From the NCBI GenBank assembly GCA_902774155.1, contig CACYHF010000022.1, positions 38,519 to 102,518 of the forward strand: a stretch of DNA of 64,000 nt, written 5' to 3'. This document shows positions 17,200-28,141 of the stretch, one piece after another; position 1 is the first letter of the stretch, and every line of letters starts with the position of its first letter. Under the pieces are notes generated by a model. It was given only the letters and a program-made list of their open reading frames with translations. It was not told the DNA's origin and did no database searches. The position numbers and the translations under genes were made by a program. The stretch comes from an uncultured Bacteroidia bacterium. GTDB lineage: Bacteria > Bacteroidota > Bacteroidia > Bacteroidales > UBA932.

Positions 17200-18861
17200 A
17201 TGAAAAGATCATTCATATATGCTATGATGGTGGCCGCCGCGGCCCTCGTCTCCTGCACCAAAACCGAGCTTGCTCCGCTGAAGGGTATCTTCCCGGCAGC
17301 TACGGAGCCCGTACTTACTACGCTCACGTCTTCTTCTGTGGAGAAGACGGATGCCAACCGCTATTTTACCGTTTCCTTCTCCGGTGAGTCCGGTGCCGCC
17401 GTCAAGACCACCCTGGTGGGCGCCCGCAACCAGTATTATCTGGAGCCCGGCGTTTACGGTCCCGGCGAAAAGAACCTCTGCTTCATGGTGGACGGTGCCA
17501 CCACCGTCAACGGCCAGCCTGCAGTAGACGGTCAGATTTCCGTGAAGAAAGACGCGGATACCTACCGTTTCATCTTCGTCCTCTTCGACGCCGCTGGTAA
17601 AGCTTACCGCTGCCAGTGGAAGGGCCAACTGGTCTATGAACCCGATCCGGAACCGGTGAAGCTCACCGAGCTCCTGTTGGCCCAGAAGAACGACGGCTCC
17701 GTTACCGTGAAGCTCGGTACCGTGGGCATGAGCATTGACGCCATGGGTACGCCCGTCGGTGACGGTTGCGCCCTGACGGCCGACCTGTACAGTGCCGACG
17801 GCGTCCTCCACGAGGGCGTTTACACCGCCGGTGACGGCACTGTCCTGAATCCCGGCGAGTTCGCTCCCGGTTATGAGTTTGACGCCAGCTCCTGGGGTAT
17901 GGGTATCTTCCACTGGGGTACCTGCTGGTGGGTCGGCGAAAATGTCACCGACATCAAATCCGGTTCTATCGAGGTGGCCAAGAAGGGTGCCAAGTATTTG
18001 ATTACCTGGGGCAGCGAAGCCACCTATCCCAACTGGGCCGTGTTCGAGGGCTCCATCCCCGAACTTGAACCCGCTGATGTTCCCACCCCGGACTATACCT
18101 ATACTGAGGAACTCGCCGGTGCCGTGGATGAGACCTTCGCTCCCGTGGAAGGTGTCACTACCCACAAGCTCACCTTCTATGATGCCGCCGGCAACGAGGC
18201 TGCCTGGTTCGACCTGGTGCTTCCGGACGGTGTCACCGACTACTCCGGCGACTACCTGTGCAAGGAGTACGCCCACGAAGATCACACCTGCGGCAACGGT
18301 TACGACCTGAGCTCCTGGGGTATGGGCATGGGCGGCAGCCGTTACATCAAGAACGGCGCCGTGGTCATGATCAACCCGGGTGAAACCGTGAGCGTGGCCA
18401 AGTTGGGTGACGATGTCTGGGAGTTCAGCGGTGACGGCTTCGACTTCATCGTCGGCAACGGCGGCGGCGGTTCCGACGCCCCTATTTACATCATCACCGA
18501 CGAGACCGGCGGTGCCGTGGATGAGACCTTCGCTCCTGTGGAAGGTGTTACCACCCATAACCTCACCCTTAAGACCGAGGCCGGCGAAGAGGTCGCCTAT
18601 TTCCAGCTGGTGCTCACGGAAGGCTCTACTGCCTTCGAAGGTGAGTATGTGTGCAAGGAATATGCACACGAGGACCACAGCTTCGGCAACGGCTACGACT
18701 TGAGCATGTACGGTATGGGCATGGGTGGCACCCGCTATGTCGGTGCCGACGGCTCCATTGTCCTGGTGAATCCCGGTGAAACCCTCACCGTCACTGTATC
18801 CGGCGGTGTTTACAAGTTCACCGGTTCCACCGGTTACGAGTTCCAAGGCATCTTCGAATAA
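17200..18861 (+). CDS. SusE-position surface lipoprotein with internal repeats
   Basis: A 553-residue lipoprotein (signal ending AAAALVSC) in the SusE/SusF position after SusD. Residues ~30-150 form a beta-rich N-terminal domain. Three related modules then appear at about 155-300, 307-437 and 438-553. The last two share VDETFAPVEGVTTH and EYAHEDH, and a Trp- or Tyr-containing motif such as GYDLSSWGMGMGGSRY; the first has a diverged FDASSWGMGIFHWGTCWW. The modules look like carbohydrate-binding units, but I do not recognise a named family. The high DNA identity of the last two suggests recent duplication. The stop overlaps the next ATG by one base (TAATG). Confidence 0.75.
   Translation: MKRSFIYAMMVAAAALVSCTKTELAPLKGIFPAATEPVLTTLTSSSVEKTDANRYFTVSFSGESGAAVKTTLVGARNQYYLEPGVYGPGEKNLCFMVDGATTVNGQPAVDGQISVKKDADTYRFIFVLFDAAGKAYRCQWKGQLVYEPDPEPVKLTELLLAQKNDGSVTVKLGTVGMSIDAMGTPVGDGCALTADLYSADGVLHEGVYTAGDGTVLNPGEFAPGYEFDASSWGMGIFHWGTCWWVGENVTDIKSGSIEVAKKGAKYLITWGSEATYPNWAVFEGSIPELEPADVPTPDYTYTEELAGAVDETFAPVEGVTTHKLTFYDAAGNEAAWFDLVLPDGVTDYSGDYLCKEYAHEDHTCGNGYDLSSWGMGMGGSRYIKNGAVVMINPGETVSVAKLGDDVWEFSGDGFDFIVGNGGGGSDAPIYIITDETGGAVDETFAPVEGVTTHNLTLKTEAGEEVAYFQLVLTEGSTAFEGEYVCKEYAHEDHSFGNGYDLSMYGMGMGGTRYVGADGSIVLVNPGETLTVTVSGGVYKFTGSTGYEFQGIFE
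18118..18567 (+). repeat. In-gene direct repeat, 393-base period
   Basis: Bases 18118-18174 recur at 18511-18567 with about six differences, mostly synonymous, in the same reading frame. They mark the starts of the last two modules of the SusE-position protein. Confidence 0.8.
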
Positions 18862-19676
18862 TGAAGAAACACCTGATTCTTATTGCTGCACTGGCATTGG
18901 GGGTCCTGACCCTCAGTGCCTGCGGCAATAAGGACAATCCGCAGGAAGAAGAGCCGCAGGACCTGATAGACCTGCTGTATCCCAACGGACAGGATAAGAA
19001 GGATTTAGAGATCAAGAGTACGGCTATGAAGCAGACTATGAAATACAGTGTCTGGCTCCCGCCCAAGTTCGACGCCAACAAGGCCTATCCCATCCTTTAC
19101 CTCCTGCACGGCTACGGGGATGACAACAATTCCTGGTTGTCCAATACCACCCAGTACGGTATGACGCACGGCGGAAACGCCGCGGAAATCGCCGCCCGGT
19201 ACGTCAAGACCGGCGGCACGCCTATGATCATCGTGATGCCGGACGGTCTTGTGTCTTTCTACAGGGGGGACTATGAGACTTATCTGCACGAAGAGCTTAT
19301 GCCCAAGGTGGAGAAAGATTATAAGTTCAGCGGGAAAAGGGCCGTGGCCGGCCTTTCGATGGGCGGCTTCGGCACGCTCTACCACGCGCTCAAATATCCT
19401 TCCAAGTTCACCTATGCTTATGCTATGAGTCCGGCCTGCGATGCCAGTATGGCCGAAATGGTGACGGATCCCAAGATTCTGCCCGGCATCACGGTGGAAA
19501 CCGGTGAGGCCGATACCACCACGCCTATGTCGGGGATTACCCCTTTTGTGGAGGCGATGCGTGCAAAAGGCGTGAATATGGAATATATTACCGTTCCCAA
19601 ATACGGACACGAATGGACCTTCTGGCGCGCCTGCCTTCCCCACGCTCTCCAAAAAGCAGGGGAGTCCTTTAAATAG
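18861..19676 (+). CDS. CE1-type esterase lipoprotein
   Basis: A 271-residue alpha/beta-hydrolase of the putative-esterase (PF00756) type. It has a lipoprotein signal ending LTLSAC, an acidic linker (PQEEEPQD), the opening strand YPILYLLHGYGDDNNSW, nucleophile Ser166 in AGLSMGGFG, and a C-terminal HEWTFW carrying the probable catalytic His. Unlike the two CE1 genes that follow it has no N-terminal Ig-like domain. Expected role: removing feruloyl, acetyl or similar groups from xylan fragments. It is translationally coupled to the preceding gene. Confidence 0.88.
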   Translation: MKKHLILIAALALGVLTLSACGNKDNPQEEEPQDLIDLLYPNGQDKKDLEIKSTAMKQTMKYSVWLPPKFDANKAYPILYLLHGYGDDNNSWLSNTTQYGMTHGGNAAEIAARYVKTGGTPMIIVMPDGLVSFYRGDYETYLHEELMPKVEKDYKFSGKRAVAGLSMGGFGTLYHALKYPSKFTYAYAMSPACDASMAEMVTDPKILPGITVETGEADTTTPMSGITPFVEAMRAKGVNMEYITVPKYGHEWTFWRACLPHALQKAGESFK

Positions 19677-19701
19677 CTTAGAATAAACACAAAACACTGC
19701 A

Positions 19702-22088
<2,387 letters not shown>

Positions 22089-22099
22089 TCTACGCAATG

Positions 22100-22131
22100 A
22101 ACTCCCGGCCAAACTGACCGGGAGTTTTTTT
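22100..22131. terminator. Rho-independent terminator
   Basis: The inverted repeat AACTCCCGG / CCGGGAGTT (22100-22108 and 22118-22126) is followed by a T-tract. It ends the plus-strand PUL operon and faces the convergent outer-membrane gene. Confidence 0.9.
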
Positions 22132-22144
22132 CAGAACCCGTAAG

Positions 22145-24571
22145 TCATCGTTTCTTGCCACCGCTGTTATTGAAGCGGTAAGTGATATCAATCAGGAAAT
22201 ATCGGCCGTAGACCGGGGTCCATGTGCGCGTCCTTCTGGATGCGGAAATCATCTCGTGGTACAGGGATCCACTCTCCAGAAGGTCCACGCCGGTAATGGC
22301 CACCTTCAATTGCCGGTCTCTGAGCAGTTTGACGCCCAGAGAAAGATAAAGCCGGTGTATATCTTGGGACATTTCCTTGTCCAGCAAGTCTCTGTAGCCG
22401 TCCCAAATGTATTCTCCTACGATGAAGAACCGCTTCAGGACATCGGCATTCACTTGAGTGCCCAATGTGCTCCGGAGGGAACGGACATCCATGACATGGA
22501 CATCGTTCCAGCCCCGGACAAAAGTCACGTTGCTGTTGAAGCCTACCTTTACATTCCGGGTAAAGGGGAAGAAGGAAGTACTGGCCGTCAAGGAAGGAGT
22601 CAGGTCTGATGACCGCACAAGGGCATTGGCGGAGAAATGCGGCAGATCCCTGAACTGAAGGGAGGCCCCTACACGCGTAGAGAAGCCCCAGGGGCCGCCC
22701 CATTGGCTCATCAGAAAGATATCCCCATAGGAATTCCACGAGTATCTTGCATTGAAGGGCTCCGTCAGCAAGGTTCCGGCCTTCACGGGATAGTTGTCAA
22801 ACGCTACAAGAACCGTGTCTTTCTGAAACAGGGTCATCTTTTGCACGATGGAATTCACTTCATACTGCGCCCGCAGGTTCCAGGTTAAGAAATGTTTGGA
22901 GATTGGGCTTCCGGTGCGTTTTCCCAGGGTCAGACTGTAGGCGATGGACTGCTTCAGTTCCGGATTGCCGGCTATGAGCGAGAGGGGATTGGTATCATCG
23001 ATCCGGTGGCGAAGCTCCTCCACGGATGGCGTATGGGCCGTAGTACTGAAATTCAGGCTATAGTCCCGGTAGTCCATGGACAGTCCGGGCCGAAGCCGGA
23101 AATAAGCGCCGTTCTTCTTATGGTCATAGGGGACCCTTTCCTTATCCACAACGTTCTCCAACTCGGTGGCCAAGGTGGCGCGAAGGTTGAAGGTTCCCTT
23201 CTCGCCGGAACGGGAATGACTGTACGTCAGGTTCAAGGAATTGAGCAGATGGGTAAAAGTAAAGTCAAAGGTGTTGGCCAGATTGGGGAGGGGCACCAAC
23301 TGTTGATAATGGTCCCAGGCTTTCTGCTCTTTGACCTGGTTCGCATAGGAAATGGTAAAATCGGCATTGAATGAATGCGTACGGACTACCTGGGGGCGGG
23401 CCAGGTCCGTATTTCTTATGTCCAGGATTTTTTGGGCTACTCGGGCCGAATACTGCTGCGAAAGACCTTTCCCGTCTTTGGTAAGCCAGCGGTTGCGGAA
23501 GGATGAAGCAAGGGTATCCAGGTCCCATGCATCCAAACGGTTCTGCCCCAGCGTCATTTCCAGATTCAAGGTGGGCAACTTCCTGTTGCCTGCGTTCGCA
23601 AAGCCCAGTTCCACAGCCTCCTGCAGATTCCAGGACCGGTCCTGGGAATACAACTCCTGGGTACGCTGCATCTTAGGGATGTAGTTAATGTCCAGCTCGG
23701 TGTAGGTCAGGTTGTCGCGCATGTCATAGGAAATGCGGAGGTCCTGGTTCCAGGTGGCCCGGATATGCTTGCCACGACGATAGGCAAAAGAGCTTTGGAT
23801 GTCGTGGGTACGCACATGGCTGATCTGAAGGTCCTGTTCATCAATTGCCATCTGAGGTAGAAACCAGGTTTTGAAGAGCTCGCTATGCAAGCGTGAACGG
23901 GTGCGGTCTCTCTCGTGACCAAACGAATAGGAAAGCTGAAGCGCGTTGCCGGAAAGAGGGTTGTCCCAATAGCGGTTGTAACCTACCGATACGTCGATAT
24001 TCTCTCCCAGCGAGGTCAGCGGCGCCGGAGTTAGGGAGACCTGGCTGGAATGGATGTCCAGATTGCTGGCCACCACATCGGCCCACACCTGCTGCAGTTC
24101 CGTGAAATAATGCATGTTGGCCCCTGTATGGAAGCGGAGCGGGCGCTTCCCGGTCTCATCGGGGAGTTCGTCCATTCCTGCCATTGCACGGGCTTGCACG
24201 TCTAGGACGCGGTCAACCGGATCCCGGGTTTCAATATTGATATTCAGATTGGGCTGTCCGGGCGAAAGGACGCTTATGGTTACCACCTGCCGGGCTTTCA
24301 GATAATTCAGGGCCGATAGGGGATTGAGGCCGAAAACCAATTTTCCATTCACATAGACAAGCTTCACCGGCTTTCCGGAAACGGTAATCTGGTCCTCCAT
24401 GATTTCTACGCCGGGAAGCTGCGCAAACAGGTCTATCGCGTAATCTCCATTCCGCACGAGGACATCACTGGCGTAAAAGACCACCGTATCCGCAGCCGTA
24501 TTCTGCGCCATACCGTGGAAGCATACCAGCAACAGGCCGATGACCCATAAAATCCGTAACTTCCCAATCAT
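22145..24571 (-). CDS. Outer-membrane beta-barrel protein with small plug-like domain
   Basis: An 808-residue protein; the start is set at 24571 by the signal peptide (MIGKLRILWVIGLLLVCFHG, then MAQ). Residues ~25-110 resemble a reduced TonB plug (LFAQLPGVEIMEDQITVSG, KLVYVNGKLVFGLNPLSALN). The remainder is barrel-like with many aromatic/polar alternations (SLNFSTTAHTPSVEELRHRI, LSLIAGNPELKQSIAYSLTL) and ends RYFLIDITYRFNNSGGKKR. It resembles the OMP_b-brl group, like the gene at 1-2346, not SusC. It is last in the minus-strand operon and has no SusD partner. The start codon sits inside a perfect hairpin loop. Confidence 0.8.
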   Translation of the reverse strand: MIGKLRILWVIGLLLVCFHGMAQNTAADTVVFYASDVLVRNGDYAIDLFAQLPGVEIMEDQITVSGKPVKLVYVNGKLVFGLNPLSALNYLKARQVVTISVLSPGQPNLNINIETRDPVDRVLDVQARAMAGMDELPDETGKRPLRFHTGANMHYFTELQQVWADVVASNLDIHSSQVSLTPAPLTSLGENIDVSVGYNRYWDNPLSGNALQLSYSFGHERDRTRSRLHSELFKTWFLPQMAIDEQDLQISHVRTHDIQSSFAYRRGKHIRATWNQDLRISYDMRDNLTYTELDINYIPKMQRTQELYSQDRSWNLQEAVELGFANAGNRKLPTLNLEMTLGQNRLDAWDLDTLASSFRNRWLTKDGKGLSQQYSARVAQKILDIRNTDLARPQVVRTHSFNADFTISYANQVKEQKAWDHYQQLVPLPNLANTFDFTFTHLLNSLNLTYSHSRSGEKGTFNLRATLATELENVVDKERVPYDHKKNGAYFRLRPGLSMDYRDYSLNFSTTAHTPSVEELRHRIDDTNPLSLIAGNPELKQSIAYSLTLGKRTGSPISKHFLTWNLRAQYEVNSIVQKMTLFQKDTVLVAFDNYPVKAGTLLTEPFNARYSWNSYGDIFLMSQWGGPWGFSTRVGASLQFRDLPHFSANALVRSSDLTPSLTASTSFFPFTRNVKVGFNSNVTFVRGWNDVHVMDVRSLRSTLGTQVNADVLKRFFIVGEYIWDGYRDLLDKEMSQDIHRLYLSLGVKLLRDRQLKVAITGVDLLESGSLYHEMISASRRTRTWTPVYGRYFLIDITYRFNNSGGKKR

Positions 24572-24588
24572 ACGGCAAGTTACGGATT
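24551..24588 (-). promoter_or_regulatory. Perfect hairpin holding the start codon in its loop
   Basis: The arms AATCCGTAACTT (24551-24562) and AAGTTACGGATT (24577-24588) are exact complements across a 14-base loop that contains the ATG at 24569-24571. In mRNA this would place the start codon in a stem-loop. It could control translation or be a protein-binding site. There is no U-tract, so it is not a standard terminator. Confidence 0.55.
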
Positions 24589-24608
24589 CTTTAGGAATAT
24601 TCAAATAT

Positions 24609-25886
24609 TTAGAACTGGGCAATCATCCAACTCATCGGGCTGCCTTCGGAGTAGTCGTCCAGGAGGGGAACCCAGGAGAAGTGGGCCATCATAGGCGCTA
24701 CGCCCCAGCTGATGAGATCTTCGTCGCTGTAAATCAGAACCATGTCGGAAGTGGCACCCAGGCGTTTGCGGGCCTCGGAGTAGGCGTAGGTGCTGGCTAC
24801 CTTGCAGGTCTTGTCGGTTTCGGCATGTACAAAGTACATGGGGAGTTTCACGAAAGCCTCCACGTCCATCGGCCCTAAAACCATATTGGAACCGTCCCAT
24901 TTGTACACGGCCTTGTCGCTGGTCCAAACCTTTTCCACATCGTCCGTGAACTGGCCGGGATACTTTTCGTCCACCTTATGGATGGGGACGATGGGATCCA
25001 TGGCGCAGCAGGGGATAGCGGCCTTGAAGCGGTCTGCAAACTGCATCATGAAGCGCATGGTGCAACCGCCACCGGAAGAGGCGCCGGCGCAGAACAGGCG
25101 GCTGTCGTCCACGGTGCCGTCGGCAATCAGCGTGTCGATGAAGGCCATCTGGAGGGCGTTGTTGCGGTCGATGAGCTCGATCTTCTCCGGATAGAGGGAA
25201 GCGCTGTAACTGTAATTGGGGTTGGCCAGGGCGAAGACCAGGGCGGCGCAAGGGACTCCTTCCTTGGCAAGGGAAACCAGGCAGCGGTTGGCCGTGGCCA
25301 CGGTCATCATATCCTTATTGTATTCGCCGCCGCCAATCTGCCAGACCAACAGGGGAACATTCTTGATCACGTTGCCGTTGGCATCCTTGGGCAGATGCAG
25401 CATGTATTCGCGCGTGAGGCCGCCGAAACTGAACTCTCCGTGGATACAGTCGTCCAGCACGGCGATGTGTTCGGCCGAAACCTGCTCCGGTTTCACGTTC
25501 AAGGCCGAATCGGCTGCGCAATGCAGTTCCCAGGGCACGCGTTTGAAAAAGCCTTCCATACGGCCGTCTTTGCCGAAAGGCGTGGCCTCGATACGCAGGA
25601 CGTTCTTCTTGCGGGACAGGACGATCCCGTCTTCGGCGTAAACTTCGGCGGGTTTGCCGGTAGCGGCGTCGATGAAGGCGCCGGAGGTGTTGTTCACCAG
25701 GTCGAAATCGGCCGCGGTGAGACCTTTCAGGGAACGGGGATTGGCAACGGTGATTTCAATGGCGTCCACCAGCAGGCCGTAATCGCCCACTTCGGTGCAG
25801 ATTTCCACCTTCTCCACCTGGGCAGAAGGTTTGGGGCCGCAGGCTGCAGCGAGCACAACGGCCCCAATAATAATAAATCGCTTCAT
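24609..25886 (-). CDS. Alpha/beta-hydrolase esterase lipoprotein (GASSG serine)
   Basis: A 425-residue lipoprotein (signal ending VVLAAAC). An N-terminal beta-rich domain (~residues 25-150) precedes an alpha/beta-hydrolase domain. The latter has YMLHLPKDANG, VPLLVWQIGGGEYNKD, nucleophile candidate Ser270 in CAGASSGGGCTMRF, and a late HFSW carrying a possible His. It resembles the PHB-depolymerase/feruloyl-esterase-like group but I cannot assign a CE family. It lies between a GH3 gene (one-base gap) and an outer-membrane gene in one operon, so action on the same carbohydrate is likely. Confidence 0.75.
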   Translation of the reverse strand: MKRFIIIGAVVLAAACGPKPSAQVEKVEICTEVGDYGLLVDAIEITVANPRSLKGLTAADFDLVNNTSGAFIDAATGKPAEVYAEDGIVLSRKKNVLRIEATPFGKDGRMEGFFKRVPWELHCAADSALNVKPEQVSAEHIAVLDDCIHGEFSFGGLTREYMLHLPKDANGNVIKNVPLLVWQIGGGEYNKDMMTVATANRCLVSLAKEGVPCAALVFALANPNYSYSASLYPEKIELIDRNNALQMAFIDTLIADGTVDDSRLFCAGASSGGGCTMRFMMQFADRFKAAIPCCAMDPIVPIHKVDEKYPGQFTDDVEKVWTSDKAVYKWDGSNMVLGPMDVEAFVKLPMYFVHAETDKTCKVASTYAYSEARKRLGATSDMVLIYSDEDLISWGVAPMMAHFSWVPLLDDYSEGSPMSWMIAQF

Positions 25887-25887
25887 C

Positions 25888-26925
25888 TTAGATGGTTACT
25901 TCGGTTGTTTCGCGGATGTCGTCGGAGGCGGAACCTACCAGGAGCAGCAGTTTGCCGTTCTCCAGCGTCCAGGCATTGTCGGCCTCGTTCCAGTAACGCA
26001 GGTCCTTCAGGGGGATTTCCAGGGTGACGGTCTTGGTTTCGCCGGCGTTTAGGGAAACGCGCTTGAAAGCCTTGAGCTCCTTCACGGGCCATTCCACCTT
26101 GGATTCCGGACGGTTCACATACACCTGGACCACTTCATCGGCCGGCATAGAGCCTTCGTTCTCTACCTTAACAGTTACTTTGATGGCATCCTTGCCCACT
26201 TTGGCCGTCAGGTCTTCGTAGTCGAAGTCTACATAGGAAAGGCCGTGGCCGAAAGCGTACATGGGGGCGATTTCCTTGGTGTCGAACCAGCGGTAACCCA
26301 CGTAGAAGCGCTCGGTGTACTTGGAAACGGGCTTGGGGAGGGAATCGAGGAACTTCTGACGCTCCTCGGGTGTCATCTTCAGAACGTCGGGACGGAACAT
26401 CAGGCTGAAGAGGTCTCCACCGGCGCCGTTGGGATCCGGGAAGTTACCCATGGCAAAGGCGGGGGAGTCTTCCAGTTTCCTGGGGAAAGTGAAGGGCAGT
26501 TTGCCGGAGGGGGCGATGTCGCCGAAGAGGACCTCGGCCAGGGCGGTGCCGCCCTCGGTGCCGTTCCACCAGCCCTGCACGATGGCCGGGGAGGCGGGCT
26601 CCAGGACCTGGAGGTCGGTGGGACCGCCGCTGATGAGCACGGTGGCCAGGTTCGGATTGGCCTCATAGAGGGCCTGGATCAGTTCTTCCTGTCCGCAGGG
26701 GAGTTTGATATCCTTGCGGTCGCTGCCTTCGGTCTCGATGCTCTTGTTGGTGCCGCCGAAGAAGATAACGAGGTCGGCATTCGCGGCAGCCTCGCATGCT
26801 TCGGACACCAGGAAGGGATCGGCAGGTTCATCGTTGGAACGGGCTTCCAGCGGATCCAGCACTTCGGGTGCCGGTCCCCAGCGGAACGCGATGGTCTTGT
26901 ACCCGGGGGCATAACTTACTTCCAC
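25888..26925 (-). CDS. GH3 beta-glycosidase, C-terminal part (frameshifted)
   Basis: Continues the GH3 gene of 26828-28132 in another frame. It begins in the alpha/beta-sandwich domain (ADLVIFFGGTNKSIETEGSD, with Glu/Asp candidates for the acid/base), passes through WNGTEGGTALAEVLFGDI and SGKLPFTFPRKL, and ends in a fibronectin-III-like domain (GHGLSYVDFDYED, then VQVYVNRPESKVEWPVKEL). The first in-frame ATG is at 26925, but readable homology (AGEGVEVSYAPG) begins about 15 bases earlier in the gene, right at the frameshift. Confidence 0.85.
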   Translation of the reverse strand: MEVSYAPGYKTIAFRWGPAPEVLDPLEARSNDEPADPFLVSEACEAAANADLVIFFGGTNKSIETEGSDRKDIKLPCGQEELIQALYEANPNLATVLISGGPTDLQVLEPASPAIVQGWWNGTEGGTALAEVLFGDIAPSGKLPFTFPRKLEDSPAFAMGNFPDPNGAGGDLFSLMFRPDVLKMTPEERQKFLDSLPKPVSKYTERFYVGYRWFDTKEIAPMYAFGHGLSYVDFDYEDLTAKVGKDAIKVTVKVENEGSMPADEVVQVYVNRPESKVEWPVKELKAFKRVSLNAGETKTVTLEIPLKDLRYWNEADNAWTLENGKLLLLVGSASDDIRETTEVTI

Positions 26926-28132
26926 GCCTTCGCCGGCGCGCTTGCAGCGGAGTTACCTCATAAAGGGCCTTCACACCGGCACCCATACCGCCGCTCTGGG
27001 TCTTCAGGACGGCATTCTGGCCGATGACGGCGATCTTCTTCACGCCAGACTTGATGGGCAGGATGCCTTCGTTCTTCAGGAGGACGATGCTCTTTTCGGC
27101 CACCTCGCGGGCGATTTTCTGGCTCTCGGGCTGGGAGGTCTGGACGGTGTTGGCTACATCGGCCGGAACGGCCTCGATGGCCATGCGTACGCGCAGGATC
27201 TGGCGCACTTTCTCATCCACCAGGTCTTCGGTGAGGGCGCCGGTCGCGATGGAGTCGATTACGGGTTGACCCAGGTAGTTGTCGCCGGTCATCTGCACGT
27301 TCAGGCCATGGAGCATAGCGCCCATGGTGCTGTGCGTGCCGCCCCAGTCGCTCACGGTGAAGCCCTTGAAACCCCATTCGCCGCGGAGGATTTCGTTCAA
27401 GAGGTGCTCGTTCTCTGAGCAGTAGTCGCCGTTCACTTTGTTGTAGGCGGGCATCACGCTCATGGCGCCGCCTTCGATGACGGCGCGCTCGAAGGGCTTG
27501 AGGTAGATCTCACGCAGGGTGCGTTCGTCCAGCTGGGCGTCCACGCTGCCGCGGTTGGTCTCCTGGTTGTTCACGGCGAAGTGCTTGATACACACGGCGG
27601 TACCTTGGTCCTGCACACCCTTGGTGTACTCCAGGGCCAGGGCAGCGCTCAGGATCGGATCCTCGCTCAGGTACTCGTAGGTACGGCCACCCACAGGCAG
27701 GCGCTGGATGTTCACGGCCGGGCCCAGGATCACGTCCTTGCCACGCAGGCGGGCTTCCTTGCCCATGCCGGTGCCGTATTTATAGGCCAGTTCTTCACTC
27801 CAGGTGGCGGCCAGGGCGCTGCCGGTGGGGAAGTAGGTGGCGCTGTCCAGGGTCCAGCCGGCGCTCTGGAAGCTATGGGGCTGGCCTTCTTCGCGGATGC
27901 CAAAGGGACCGTCGGCGTAGTTCATGTCGGCAATACCCAGGCGCTCTACACCGGCCGATGACATATTGGTCTTGCTGTGGAGCATATTCACTTTCTCCTC
28001 CAGCGTCATCTGGGCGATGAGTTCGTTGATCTTCTGGTCATTCGCGGTGAGGCGGTCCTGCGGGGATACCGGGCCGTTGCAGGCCGATGCCACCAGCACG
28101 GCCGATGCAATAAACAAAAATACTTTCTTCAT
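26828..28132 (-). CDS. GH3 beta-glycosidase, N-terminal part (frameshifted)
   Basis: The N-terminal half of a secreted GH3 enzyme. It has a lipoprotein signal (ASAVLVASAC), MTLEEKVNMLH, DGPFGIREEG, KHFAVNNQETNR and nucleophile Asp near residue 261 in GFTVSDWGGTH. Homology runs to about residue 400 (ALYEVTPLQA) and then degenerates into Arg-rich noise. Restoring one GC dinucleotide in the GCGCGCC run near 26935-26942 would join it to the 25888-26925 frame as a ~748-residue enzyme. This pattern fits slippage or sequencing error. It follows the CE1 gene in the same operon. Confidence 0.88.
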   Translation of the reverse strand: MKKVFLFIASAVLVASACNGPVSPQDRLTANDQKINELIAQMTLEEKVNMLHSKTNMSSAGVERLGIADMNYADGPFGIREEGQPHSFQSAGWTLDSATYFPTGSALAATWSEELAYKYGTGMGKEARLRGKDVILGPAVNIQRLPVGGRTYEYLSEDPILSAALALEYTKGVQDQGTAVCIKHFAVNNQETNRGSVDAQLDERTLREIYLKPFERAVIEGGAMSVMPAYNKVNGDYCSENEHLLNEILRGEWGFKGFTVSDWGGTHSTMGAMLHGLNVQMTGDNYLGQPVIDSIATGALTEDLVDEKVRQILRVRMAIEAVPADVANTVQTSQPESQKIAREVAEKSIVLLKNEGILPIKSGVKKIAVIGQNAVLKTQSGGMGAGVKALYEVTPLQARRRRRGSKLCPRVQDHRVPLGTGTRSAGSAGSPFQR

Positions 28133-28141
28133 ATGCTTGGT

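Noticed and set aside
17209-18846. 545-codon minus-strand open frame opposite the SusE-position gene
   Set aside because: Its apparent repeats simply mirror the repeats of the sense gene.
24551-24588. Hairpin at the outer-membrane gene start as a rho-independent terminator
   Set aside because: No U-tract follows and the stem extends into coding sequence, so a regulatory reading fits better.
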